DNA of 64,000 nucleotides from contig OZ245788.1 of the NCBI GenBank assembly GCA_965228065.1, positions 2,418,001-2,482,000 on the forward strand, given 5' to 3'. Positions within the stretch are counted from its first letter, which is position 1. Each line of letters begins with the position of its first letter. The stretch comes from Sphingobium_A sp965228065. Lineage in GTDB: Bacteria > Pseudomonadota > Alphaproteobacteria > Sphingomonadales > Sphingomonadaceae. Positions 40,021 through 48,599 of the stretch are shown here, piece by piece. Below the pieces are notes generated by a model, which worked only from the letters and a program-made list of their open reading frames with translations, ran no database searches and was not told where the DNA came from. The translations under genes were made by a program, and so were the position numbers.

Positions 40021-40812
40021 ATGGACCTGCAACTCAACGACAAGACCGCGCTTGTCACCGGCGCGACCGCCGGCATCGGCCTGGAGATCGCCCGCACGCT
40101 CGCCAACGAGGGCGCGACAGTGATCATCACTGGCCGGACCCAGGCGAAGCTCGATCAGGCGATCGCGGATATTCGCGCGTCGGGCGGTGCGAAGGTGAGC
40201 GGTGTGCTTGCCGATGTCGCCACGGCTGAAGGTGCCGCGGTGCTGGCCGCGGCGGTCGAGCGCGTCGATATCCTCGTCAACAATCTCGGCATCTACGAAA
40301 GCAAGGCATTCGGCGATATTTCCGACGAGGACTGGGCGAAGCTGTTCGAGGTCAATGTGATGAGCGGCGTCCGCCTGTCTCGTACCTGGTTGCCCGCGAT
40401 GCTCGATCGCGGCTGGGGCCGGATCATCTTCATCTCAAGCGAGTCCGCGCTCGCTATCCCCGCCGACATGATCCACTATGCCACGACCAAGACTGCGCAA
40501 CTGTCGATCGCGCGTGGCTTGGCGCAATTGACGCGCGGCACGAAGGTGACGGTCAATTCGGTGCTGCCGGGACCGACGCGGTCGGAGGGGATCGAGGATT
40601 TCCTGCGCAGTCAGGCCAGCGATCCCGCAGCGCCGATCACCGAGATCGAGGCCGATTTCTTCGCCAGCGCACGCGCATCATCGATCATCCAGCGCATGAT
40701 CGAGGCGGAGGAGATCGCGAATCTCGTCGCCTATCTGGCCAGCCCGCTTTCGTCCGCTACCAACGGTGCGGCGCTTCGCGCGGAGGGCGGGCTGGTCAAC
40801 ACGATCGCTTGA
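40021..40812 (+). CDS. SDR family NAD(P)-dependent oxidoreductase
   Basis: This 263-residue enzyme has TGATAGIGLEIAR (residues 14-26) as the cofactor-binding motif, NNLGIY as the structural NNxG motif, and the catalytic Ser in IFISSESAL with YATTK as YxxxK. The family catalyses reversible oxidation of alcohols. The substrate is not evident. ATG 40021 has TCGGAGATAC upstream. It is a stand-alone gene upstream of the TonB-type gene. Confidence 0.9.
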   Translation: MDLQLNDKTALVTGATAGIGLEIARTLANEGATVIITGRTQAKLDQAIADIRASGGAKVSGVLADVATAEGAAVLAAAVERVDILVNNLGIYESKAFGDISDEDWAKLFEVNVMSGVRLSRTWLPAMLDRGWGRIIFISSESALAIPADMIHYATTKTAQLSIARGLAQLTRGTKVTVNSVLPGPTRSEGIEDFLRSQASDPAAPITEIEADFFASARASSIIQRMIEAEEIANLVAYLASPLSSATNGAALRAEGGLVNTIA

Positions 40813-40933
40813 ATGGCTGGCGATCCGATACCGGCACAAGCGATATCGGATGTATTTCGGTCCAGTCCGCGATTGACTCACGCCGCGAGGTGCAGCTTGC
40901 TGTTTCGATCGAGTTGGGGATTCGGGGTTGGAC

Positions 40934-41311
40934 ATGAAGACCGGTCGATGGGCGATCATTGGCATTGCGCTGCTTGGGCCGATTGTTGCGGCAGCGCAGG
41001 ACGTGCCGTCGCCCGAATCTTCCGGGTCCGAAAAAACGCATCCGCCTGCACGGTGGACGACCGCCGAAGACTATCCGGTGAGCGCGATCCGTGCGGGAGC
41101 AGAGGGTACGGCCTGGATTGGATGGACGATCGGTATCGACGGGCGTGCAAAGGATTGCCGTGTTCTCTCGTCCAGCGGGAACGCCGATCTGGACAAGGCG
41201 TCTTGTGATGCCATCCTACTTCGGGCTCGCTACACGCCGGCGATTGATCAGCATGGCAACCCCATCGAATCGTACAGTCAACGCCGTATCCGCTGGCTGT
41301 TGCCCAAATAA
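40934..41311 (+). CDS. Secreted TonB C-terminal domain protein
   Basis: This 125-residue protein has a signal peptide (MKTGRWAIIGIALLGPIVAA) followed by a TonB C-terminal domain: YPVSAIRAGAEGTAWIGWTI, DCRVLSSSGNADLDKASCDA, ARYTPAID. Classical TonB has an uncleaved anchor and proline-rich linker, both missing here, so it would be a free periplasmic domain. This type is frequent in sphingomonads. Its position 126 bp 5' of a FecI-like sigma gene and near a TonB-dependent receptor suggests a part in the same envelope-signalling locus. ATG 40934 is preferred over TTG 40928. Confidence 0.8.
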   Translation: MKTGRWAIIGIALLGPIVAAAQDVPSPESSGSEKTHPPARWTTAEDYPVSAIRAGAEGTAWIGWTIGIDGRAKDCRVLSSSGNADLDKASCDAILLRARYTPAIDQHGNPIESYSQRRIRWLLPK

Positions 41312-41437
41312 AGCTGCGGTCGCAGCCGCCTTAAAGCAGGGCGACGCGCCCGATCGGCGATTTTTCCGAGTCTTGCGTGCGAAGAAATGCCGCCCGCGCG
41401 TCTAATGCAGTACGGCCGTCTGGGAAGGTTTGGTGTG

Positions 41438-42001
41438 ATGCCGGGTGAAAGTGCGATGCCAGAGGAAGGCACCGAGCCGGGCGCACATACCGGATCGGGC
41501 GCACGCGCGCGCGACGTGATCGAACTGAGCCGCGAATATCGGCCGGCGCTGATGGCGTTCTTCCTGCGGCGGATCGCCGATCATGCCGAGGCGGAGGATC
41601 TGACGCAGGAAGTGTTCACACGTCTGGCGAGCCATCCGGAGATGAATGTGCAGTCGGGCAGCGCCTATCTGTTCCAGACCGCCGCCAACCTGCTGCGCGA
41701 CCGATCGCGGCGCGCCAAGGTGCGGACCGAATATCGGCAGATGCTGGTCGAGAGCGATGCGATCGGCGTCGATCCGCTCGATCCCTTCCGGATCGCGGCG
41801 GGGCGGGATTCGATCGTCGCGATGCGCCAGGCGCTGGGTGAACTGGACGAGACGACCGAGGCGATCTTCGCGCTCTACCGGCTCGAACATATGAGCAAGG
41901 ACGTGATCGCCGACACGTTCGGCATGGCGGTCCGGACCGTCGAGAAGCATCTGACCAGGGCGATGGTGCTGCTGACCGAGCGATTTGGAGACGATCGATG
42001 A
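41438..42001 (+). CDS. FecI-type ECF RNA polymerase sigma factor
   Basis: This 187-residue sigma factor has region 2 (YRPALMAFFLRRIADHAEAE, LTQEVFTRLASHP, AYLFQTAANLLRDRSRR) and region 4 (ELDETTEAIFALYRLEHMSK, TFGMAVRTVEKHLTRAMVLL). The stop overlaps the FecR-like gene by ATGA. FecI-type factors respond to substrate binding by an outer-membrane receptor through FecR. Start codons at 41438 and 41456 are both possible. The pair is followed 527 bp later by the receptor gene. Confidence 0.88.
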   Translation: MPGESAMPEEGTEPGAHTGSGARARDVIELSREYRPALMAFFLRRIADHAEAEDLTQEVFTRLASHPEMNVQSGSAYLFQTAANLLRDRSRRAKVRTEYRQMLVESDAIGVDPLDPFRIAAGRDSIVAMRQALGELDETTEAIFALYRLEHMSKDVIADTFGMAVRTVEKHLTRAMVLLTERFGDDR

Positions 42002-43041
42002 GCTTCTCCGCCGATCCGATCGACCCGCCGTCCCGGCTCGAGGCCGCGAGCACATGGTGCATGCGTCTGTCGGAAGGGGCATTGTCGGCCGAAGAGCAGC
42101 GCGCCTTCGATACATGGCTCGATGCCGACCCCGACAATCTTGACGCATTCGAACGGTCGGTCCGCGTGTGGCAGCGCTTCGGTGCTGCGGCGACCGCGCC
42201 TGAGTTTATCGACGTACGCGAACGGGCGCTGGCAACTTATCGGAAGCGCAACCAGGTACGCTGGACCGCGAATACCGGCCGGTGGCGGGGTGTTTGGGCG
42301 ATTGCGGCCTGCTTGGTCATTGCTGTCCTGTCCGGTGCGCTCTGGTTGCAGGCGCAACCGGATATCTATCGCACCGCGGTCGGCGAGCGGCGGGTCGTCA
42401 TATTGGCTGACGGGTCGCGTATTTCGCTGGATGCGGCGACGCGCGTCGACGTGCGGCTGAAGGATGATCGGCGCGAACTGGTCCTGCGTCAGGGTCGTGC
42501 AAAGTTTGACGTCGCCAAGGATCCGCTCCGTCCGTTCAGCGTGACCGTGGGCGACAAGATGGTGGTGGCGACCGGCACATCGTTCAGCGTTGAATTGCTG
42601 AGCAAGCAGATGCATGTCGTTCTCTACGAAGGACAGGTTGCCGTGCTGGAGCGAAAGGGCAAAGGCGCGACCCCGATCCCGGTCGGGCTTGGCGGCGTAC
42701 GCGGTGCCGCGGATCGGTTGCTCAAGCCCGGCCACGAACTGGTTTCTTCGCTTTCGGGGCCCATTGCCTCGGTCACCTCGACCGATGTCGCGCGATCGCT
42801 GTCGTGGGAGGTCGGGCAACTGACGTTCATCGACGAGCCGCTCGCGAGCGCAGTCGAACGCGTGAATCGCTATTCGGCGCGCAAGATCGACCTGGCCGAT
42901 CCGAAGGTCGGCGCGTTGGAACTGAACGGCGTCTTCAACACCGGCGATGTCGATGCCTTTGTGGTGGGCGTGCGCGAGACGCTGCCGATCCGCATCGCCG
43001 ACCGCGATGGCACGATCACGATCGCATCGCAGGATCGGTAA
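41998..43041 (+). CDS. FecR-type anti-sigma regulator
   Basis: This is a 347-residue inner-membrane protein. The N-terminal cytoplasmic domain reads ASTWCMRLSEGALSAEEQRA and DTWLDADPDNLDAFE. One membrane segment lies at about 97-117 (GVWAIAACLVIAVLSGALWL). The periplasmic FecR domain has GERRVVILADGSRISLDAAT and FSVTVGDKMVVATGTSF, and a C-terminal STN-like region with INELTFIDEPLASAVER-like sequence. It receives a signal from the TonB-dependent receptor with the N-terminal STN domain and releases or activates the sigma factor encoded by the overlapping gene. Confidence 0.9.
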   Translation: MSFSADPIDPPSRLEAASTWCMRLSEGALSAEEQRAFDTWLDADPDNLDAFERSVRVWQRFGAAATAPEFIDVRERALATYRKRNQVRWTANTGRWRGVWAIAACLVIAVLSGALWLQAQPDIYRTAVGERRVVILADGSRISLDAATRVDVRLKDDRRELVLRQGRAKFDVAKDPLRPFSVTVGDKMVVATGTSFSVELLSKQMHVVLYEGQVAVLERKGKGATPIPVGLGGVRGAADRLLKPGHELVSSLSGPIASVTSTDVARSLSWEVGQLTFIDEPLASAVERVNRYSARKIDLADPKVGALELNGVFNTGDVDAFVVGVRETLPIRIADRDGTITIASQDR

Positions 43042-43144
43042 TCCCGGAAAGGGCGCGGCCCTTGGGTGCGTCTCAGCCGTTGCCAATCCAGATGCCGATG
43101 CGTCCGGCATTTGTCCCATCGCGCACGCGTTCGGACTCTCCCGG

Positions 43145-43372
43145 TCAAGCTCCCACGATGGGGTGCGCGATGCGGATGGTGTCAAGCAGGCGTTCGATCT
43201 GAGCGACCTCGCGGCTGTTGCCTGACGGTGCGATCGACCAGTTGCAATGCGGATGCGTCTCGATCGAATAAAGGCGTACTGGGCCGATCGCCATTCGCCA
43301 GCGTCGCTGGTTGCCGCCCGCTGTGCGGGCAAGCGTGACGACGAGAAGATCCTGAAGTTGTGTGACGGTCAT
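43145..43372 (-). CDS. Small protein with HPHCNW motif, antisense in the fecR-receptor gap
   Basis: This 75-residue protein starts MTVTQLQDLLVVTLARTAGG, contains RRWRMAIGPVRLYSIETHPH immediately followed by CNWSIAPSG, and ends in LLDTIRIAHPIVGA. The ATG at 43372 has AAAGGT 8 bases upstream. The pattern THPHCNW is one I associate with short conserved sphingomonad proteins near TonB-dependent receptor genes, although the function is unknown. It lies on the opposite strand to everything around it in a 527-bp gap that also must hold the receptor promoter. Confidence 0.6.
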   Translation of the reverse strand: MTVTQLQDLLVVTLARTAGGNQRRWRMAIGPVRLYSIETHPHCNWSIAPSGNSREVAQIERLLDTIRIAHPIVGA

Positions 43373-43568
43373 GGCACCGACCTTTCACGCCGAATGCGGG
43401 GATTCGCAAGCGCTTGTGAGGTGTCGTCGGCTTCGCGCCCATATCCTGTGGAGGTTTGCGCTTTCGCATCTGCGGAAATTTTCGTCGGGGCCGGGCGGAG
43501 TTTCGCGCGTGGTGCGTCTAATGCTCCACGGCGGGGGTTGCCGAACAATATTGGGGGATTACACAAAT

Positions 43569-46500
43569 ATGTCGCGTCACACGTTTTTCCTGGCGGTTTC
43601 CGGAGCGGTTCTGGCCACGGCCATGGCGGCGCCCGCTAGCGCCGCGGCGCAGCAGCAAGTGCAGCAAACCTATTCGTTCGACATTCCCGCACAGGATCTG
43701 GCGTCTGCACTGCGCACCTTTGCGCGTACCTCGCGTCAGCAGGTGACCTTCAGCGGCACTCTCGTCCGTGGCCGCAAGAGCGCGGCGCTCAAGGGCAATC
43801 ATGCCGTCGATCGCGCACTTGATATCCTGCTGTCCGGCACCGGCTTCAAGATCCGCCGTGCCGATCGCGGCGTGCTGGTGCTCGTCGCGCCGCAGCCGAC
43901 CCGGGTGAGCGCGGCGGCGATGGCCCCGCAGCCCCAGGTCGAAACCGCGGCGGTCGACAGCGAAGGTGCAGAGGGCGCCGAGAATGCCGAGATCCTCGTC
44001 ACCGGATCGCGCATCGATCGCGCCGGCTTCAACGCACCGACGCCGACCACCGTCGTCAGCGGCGCCGATCTGCGCCAGGGCAATCGCCCGAGCATTGCGC
44101 AGGTGCTGAACGACCTTCCCCAGTTCCGCGCCAGCACCACGCCGGTCACCAATTTCTCGGGCACCGCATCGGGCTCGTCACCGGCCGATCTTCGTGGCCT
44201 TGGCAGCACGCGCACCTTGACCCTGCTCAACGGCCGCCGCTTCACCGGCGCGGGCGATCTCAACACCGTGCCGCAGGCACTGGTCGAACGCGTCGATGTC
44301 GTGACCGGCGGTGCTTCGGCGGCCTGGGGTTCGGGCGCCGTCGGCGGCGTCGTCAACATCATCCTCAACAACAAGCTCGAAGGGGTGACGCTGGGCGTGA
44401 ACACCGGCGTGTCGTCGCGCGGCGATGCCCAGCGCTACGGGTTCGAGGGATCCTTCGGCACCAGCTTCGCCGGTGGCGCGGGCCATTTCATGATCGGTGC
44501 CCAATATCTGGACGACAAGGGCGTGCTCGATCGCGATTCCCGTCCCAATCTGGGCAGCACGACGCTTTACACCAACCCCACGGGGTCGGCGCACATCTAT
44601 TCCCTCGCGCGCGACGTCAACTATGCTGATGCCAGCATCGGCGGCCTGATTACCTCGGGCGCGCTCACCGGTCAGACCTTCAACAGCGACGGCACGCTGC
44701 GTCCCTTCGTCTTCGGCACGCGCAAGCCCAATGACTCGGTGATGATCGGCGGCGAGGGCACCAGCCTGCGCGACGAAACCGCGCTTGCCGCACCGCATGA
44801 GCGCATCAACGTCTATGCGCGCGCCAGCTTTGAAGTGGGCGATGCGAAGCTTTGGATCGACGGCAGCTATTCGCGCATGTCGGCACAATATCCCTTTTAT
44901 GCCGAGAGCAACCGCAACAACATCACGGTTTCGCGCGACAATCCCTTCCTGCCGACAGCCGTTCGCAACCAGCTGATCGCGGCGGGCCAGACGAGCTTTC
45001 GCATGGGGCGCGTGTTCGAGGATTATGGCTATCGCACCTTTGGCTACACGCGCGAAACGATCGATGCGGCGATCGGCATCGACGGATCCTTCGCCGACGG
45101 CAAGTGGCGCTACAGCGCCTATTACGGGCATGGCGAACTGGGCGACGATCGCGGTTATCTCAACCAGAAGGTCGCGACCAATTTCGCCAACGCGATCGAC
45201 GTCGTGGCGAACCCGGTCGGCGGCGCGCCGATCTGCCGCGTTGCGTTGACCGATCCGAACACCGCGTGCCGGCCGCTCAACATCTTCGGCGAAGGCCGGG
45301 CTGATCCGGCGGCGGTCGCCTATGCCTTCTCGAACGACGCGCATGTGAAGAACACGACCAAGCTGGACACGGCGGGCGTCAGCCTGCGCGGCGATCCCTT
45401 CTCACTCTGGGCCGGGCCGGTCTCGATCGCGGTGGGCGCCGAGGCGCGCTGGGAATCGATCACGTCCAGCGGGCTCGACGCGCTTTCGGCGGCGCGCGCC
45501 TTTTCCACCTTCAACTTCTCGAACCTCGAAGGCGCCTTCAACGTGAAGGAGGGCTTCGGCGAAATCGCGATCCCGCTGATCGATCAGGATTTCAGCAAGC
45601 TCGAGATCAGCGGCGCCGCGCGTTATAGTCATTACAGCAACATCGGCAGCGTCTGGTCGTGGAAGCTGGGCGTTACCAATCGCATCTTCAACGATCTGTT
45701 GATCCGCGCTTCGCGTTCGCGCGACATCCGGTCGGGCAGCCTGTCCGAACTCTTCACGCTCCGTTCGACCACCCGTTCGACCATCGCCGATCCGGTTACC
45801 AAGGCGTCGTACGAGATCATCACCTATGGCGGTGGCAACTCCACGCTCAATCCGGAAATCGGCCAGACGACCACGATCGGCGCGACCTATTCGCCCTCCT
45901 TCATTCCCGGGCTTAATCTGTCGGTCGATTATTTCGACATTCGTATCAAGGGCGCGATCGCGACGCTCGGCGGCCAGGATATCGTCAGCCGCTGCTTCAA
46001 CGGCAATGCGGCGCTGTGCGGTCAGATCGTGCGCGGTGGGACCGACAATCGCGTCACCGAAGTCTATGCGACCTTCGTGAACCTGGCCGAATACAAGACG
46101 CATGGCCTTGATTTCGAGGCATCCTATTCGCTGCCGCTGGAGAATGTGTCGGGATCGTTGCCCGGTTCGCTGCGCTTCCGCGCACTGGCGACCTATGTGC
46201 CGAGCCTGACCACCTTCGATGGCATCACGAAGATCGAATATGTCGGCGATGTCGGCGAAGCGGTTCCCTTCGGCACGCCGAAATGGCGCGGCTCGTTCGG
46301 TGTCACCTACGCCGACGAAAAGTTCAGCGCCGATGCGCGCCTTCGCTATGTCGGCGGCGGCGTGTGGAACCACCTGCTCGACATCGATAACAACGCGATC
46401 TCCGCGCGGACCTATCTCGATATCGGCGCGCAGGTGAAGGTTTCCGGCTTCACGCTGTTCGGCAGCATCAACAATGTGTTCGACCGCGATCCGCCGCTGA

Positions 46501-46571
46501 CCACGACCGGCCAGATTCACTATGACCAGATCGGCCGGTATTTCTCGGCCGGCGCGAAGGTCAGCTTCTGA
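43569..46571 (+). CDS. TonB-dependent receptor with N-terminal STN signalling domain
   Basis: This is a 1000-residue outer-membrane protein. The signal peptide (HTFFLAVSGAVLATAMAAPA) is followed by an STN secretin/TonB short domain at residues about 35-105 (SFDIPAQDLASALRTFARTS, the transducer part for FecR). Next come the TonB box EILVTGSRI at 141-149, the plug (about 155-290, VVSGADLRQGNRPSIAQVLN, LLNGRRFTGAGDLNTVPQAL, GGASAAWGSGAVGGVVNII) and the barrel, ending in ALTTTGQIHYD-like and GRYFSAGAKVSF with a terminal Phe. Such receptors import a siderophore, vitamin, sugar or peptide. The ATG at 43569 has TTGGGGGA 8 bases upstream. The substrate is unknown; the FecI/FecR pair upstream is its probable regulator. 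Confidence 0.93.
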   Translation: MSRHTFFLAVSGAVLATAMAAPASAAAQQQVQQTYSFDIPAQDLASALRTFARTSRQQVTFSGTLVRGRKSAALKGNHAVDRALDILLSGTGFKIRRADRGVLVLVAPQPTRVSAAAMAPQPQVETAAVDSEGAEGAENAEILVTGSRIDRAGFNAPTPTTVVSGADLRQGNRPSIAQVLNDLPQFRASTTPVTNFSGTASGSSPADLRGLGSTRTLTLLNGRRFTGAGDLNTVPQALVERVDVVTGGASAAWGSGAVGGVVNIILNNKLEGVTLGVNTGVSSRGDAQRYGFEGSFGTSFAGGAGHFMIGAQYLDDKGVLDRDSRPNLGSTTLYTNPTGSAHIYSLARDVNYADASIGGLITSGALTGQTFNSDGTLRPFVFGTRKPNDSVMIGGEGTSLRDETALAAPHERINVYARASFEVGDAKLWIDGSYSRMSAQYPFYAESNRNNITVSRDNPFLPTAVRNQLIAAGQTSFRMGRVFEDYGYRTFGYTRETIDAAIGIDGSFADGKWRYSAYYGHGELGDDRGYLNQKVATNFANAIDVVANPVGGAPICRVALTDPNTACRPLNIFGEGRADPAAVAYAFSNDAHVKNTTKLDTAGVSLRGDPFSLWAGPVSIAVGAEARWESITSSGLDALSAARAFSTFNFSNLEGAFNVKEGFGEIAIPLIDQDFSKLEISGAARYSHYSNIGSVWSWKLGVTNRIFNDLLIRASRSRDIRSGSLSELFTLRSTTRSTIADPVTKASYEIITYGGGNSTLNPEIGQTTTIGATYSPSFIPGLNLSVDYFDIRIKGAIATLGGQDIVSRCFNGNAALCGQIVRGGTDNRVTEVYATFVNLAEYKTHGLDFEASYSLPLENVSGSLPGSLRFRALATYVPSLTTFDGITKIEYVGDVGEAVPFGTPKWRGSFGVTYADEKFSADARLRYVGGGVWNHLLDIDNNAISARTYLDIGAQVKVSGFTLFGSINNVFDRDPPLTTTGQIHYDQIGRYFSAGAKVSF

Positions 46572-46594
46572 TCGTGTAAGGTCGAACCACATTC

Positions 46595-46629
46595 CGGTCG
46601 GGGTAAGGCGGAGACGCTCGCCCCGACCG
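46595..46629 (+). terminator. Hairpin after the receptor gene
   Basis: CGGTCGGGG and CCCCGACCG form a perfect 9-bp stem around 17 bases, 23 bases past the receptor stop. It is followed by TTATAGG, a weak T-run. Confidence 0.45.
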
Positions 46630-46755
46630 TTATAGGCCGGGGTCGATCAAATGCTGATTTCACTCCGATTGAATCGAAACCGTGCCGGGTATTTGCTGAG
46701 ATGGACAAGCGCTACTTTTCCGGTTCGTTAAGTGGTGCGCAAATAAGTTCGGCGC

Positions 46756-47379
46756 ATGGCGCGAAACGACAAGCATTCGATAGCGGCGAAAGCCTCCATA
46801 CGTCTGCGCTTTAGGCGCGACGCGAGAGGATTGGTCTATTCCCGCATACCCGGCGGCGAGGGGCGTGTCATCGCGGACGCAGAGGCAGTTCGCTTCGTCC
46901 AGGCATTTGACAACGATATCGATGATGCGGCGCTCCAGTTGAAACGCTGGGTCATACTATCCTTCGTGATGCCCCTGCCTCTGGGCATAGCCGCCCGCAT
47001 TTTTTTCAACCCGGCGATTGCTGCTGTGGTTGCGATTATGGCGTTGGCCAGCTGGATGGGTGCGTTCATCGTACTGCGTGCGCGACGCTGGCGGCTGGTG
47101 CAGAATTTCTGGATTTCGATCGAGCGGAGGCCCAGCGTTGCTGCGCTGTCGCGGCAGGAGCGGATCAGTAGGGGGCTCGCTCTTGGGCTGCAGGGATGGT
47201 CGATACTCGTCTGCTTCGTCGCAGTGCTGATCGCGATAAAGGCGCCCGCCGCGGTCTTTCCGGAACCATGGCGCGCGTCGCACATGATGGTGCGAGGTAT
47301 GTTGCTTGCATTCAGCGCAGTCGGGTTTGCCGCGGTTGGTGTCGCGCGATTGATTGGACGACGCCAAAACGCGTACTGA
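46756..47379 (+). CDS. Hypothetical four-transmembrane protein
   Basis: This is a 207-residue protein with a soluble basic N terminus (1-60) and two pairs of hydrophobic helices (about 66-83, 87-106, 145-163 and 178-200). I recognise no family motif. The basic N terminus and internal loops suggest an inner-membrane location with both ends in the cytoplasm. Its stop lies inside the convergent terminator hairpin at 47372-47403. Confidence 0.55.
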   Translation: MARNDKHSIAAKASIRLRFRRDARGLVYSRIPGGEGRVIADAEAVRFVQAFDNDIDDAALQLKRWVILSFVMPLPLGIAARIFFNPAIAAVVAIMALASWMGAFIVLRARRWRLVQNFWISIERRPSVAALSRQERISRGLALGLQGWSILVCFVAVLIAIKAPAAVFPEPWRASHMMVRGMLLAFSAVGFAAVGVARLIGRRQNAY

Positions 47380-47403
47380 CAGGCGAGAACGCCCGTCAGT
47401 ACG
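47372..47403. terminator. Bidirectional terminator between convergent genes
   Basis: CGTACTGAC, A, GGCG, AGAA, CGCC, C, GTCAGTACG form a long nearly perfect hairpin (9 plus 4 bp) overlapping the stop codon of the plus-strand gene and ending 12 bp before the stop of the minus-strand gene. It is symmetrical, so it suits both convergent transcripts. Confidence 0.65.
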
Positions 47404-47414
47404 GCTCTGCGGCT

Positions 47415-48098
47415 CTACTCGTTCGGCTTGGCGTCGCTCCCAACCGATGCCGTCGGGGCCGCCGGCGCCGTTTCCGCCGTCGCCAGAGCTGCAACCGGCA
47501 CTACAATCGGTTCTGGCGCTGGTGCTTGTGCGAACGCGATGGTGAGATCCTCGTCGAGGAAGGCGGCGACCGGCGAGCCGAGCGGGATCTTCGCGCTGGT
47601 GCCGGTGGTGAAGAAACCCGCGACAGGAATGAATGCGATCGCGGCGACGACACCGGCGGTTCCGGTCACGCCTTTGTCGTCGAGCTGGCCGGTCAACCGG
47701 ATCTGACGTCCATTGACACGGACATAGAGCGCGCGGGCATTGATCCGCCCGGATTTGCCCCACATACCCTTGTTGCGCACATCGGTGACTTCGCCGACGG
47801 CCGGGCTGCCTGCGGGAATGATGGTGTGGCTGTCGAGCATGACCGCCTCTGCCACCTCCATCTGGAAGCGCTGGCCGACACGAAGCTTCTTGCCTTCCGT
47901 CGACAGTCCTTCGGCCATCTTCAACGGCACCTTGGTGCCGGCGCGCAAGATGTTCGATGTTGTTGGTGCCACGATCGTCGCGGTTGATGGCACCGGTGCG
48001 GGCGGTACCGCTTCAACCGGTGCAGACTGTTGTGCCGATGCGGCAACCGGCCACGCGGCGACGATCACGCCCGAAAGCGCGAGAACACTGAATTTCAT
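47415..48098 (-). CDS. Hypothetical secreted protein
   Basis: This 227-residue protein has a signal peptide (MKFSVLALSGVIVAAWPVAA). The first mature part is Pro/Ala/Val-rich, and a middle domain reads LRAGTKVPLKMAEGLSTEGK, VGQRFQMEVAEAVMLDSHTI and GRQIRLTGQLDDKGVTG. One hydrophobic helix (AAIAFIPVAGFFTT) lies near residue 165, followed by a second Ala/Pro-rich tail. I recall similar proteins in sphingomonads with no assigned role. The ATG at 48098 has GGGAGGGG 5 bases upstream. Confidence 0.6.
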   Translation of the reverse strand: MKFSVLALSGVIVAAWPVAASAQQSAPVEAVPPAPVPSTATIVAPTTSNILRAGTKVPLKMAEGLSTEGKKLRVGQRFQMEVAEAVMLDSHTIIPAGSPAVGEVTDVRNKGMWGKSGRINARALYVRVNGRQIRLTGQLDDKGVTGTAGVVAAIAFIPVAGFFTTGTSAKIPLGSPVAAFLDEDLTIAFAQAPAPEPIVVPVAALATAETAPAAPTASVGSDAKPNE

Positions 48099-48599
48099 TG
48101 ACCCCTCCCAGATTCGGCCGCCCCTGTGCCGATCGCGCATGCAGATTCCTCTGCGTCGCCGGCGTCAAGCGAAGCTCAAGCTTGTATCCGAAATGGATCA
48201 GGTTGGCCGGGTGGTGATGCTCCCTCAGCTCGCTTCTGATTCCATATTCGATGTGAAGGGTGCTCAGTGACGTGAATAAGAATTTGACTAATAAAATCGA
48301 AATTAGGAGAAAATTATAAATTGTTGAACCAATTTTTAATGAAATATTTTGTTGAATGGTCTTGGTTATCAATTTTTGAAAGTCAATTTTCGACGTAATT
48401 GTCGTTCGTTTCGTCGAGATAATCTAAGATTTTGGCTAATTTCGGTGCCATGGGTTTGACGAATATCCATAAATTCAACATCAATGACTTCGACTCGTAG
48501 AAGTCGACATTCGCGCGTTGGCAATCGCAATGTTACAATTGGTCGCGCTCCGGATTTCCCAGGAAGTCCAAAATTATCGTTTGATAACAGGAGACCGCG
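48099..48599. other. AT-rich divergent intergenic region
   Basis: About 500 bases without a convincing gene. 48262-48420 is strikingly AT-rich for this genome (long runs of A/T such as AAAATTATAAATT and AATTTTTAATGAAATATTTT), while both ends are normal. It holds the promoters of the secreted protein (left) and the haem peroxidase (right). Confidence 0.6.
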
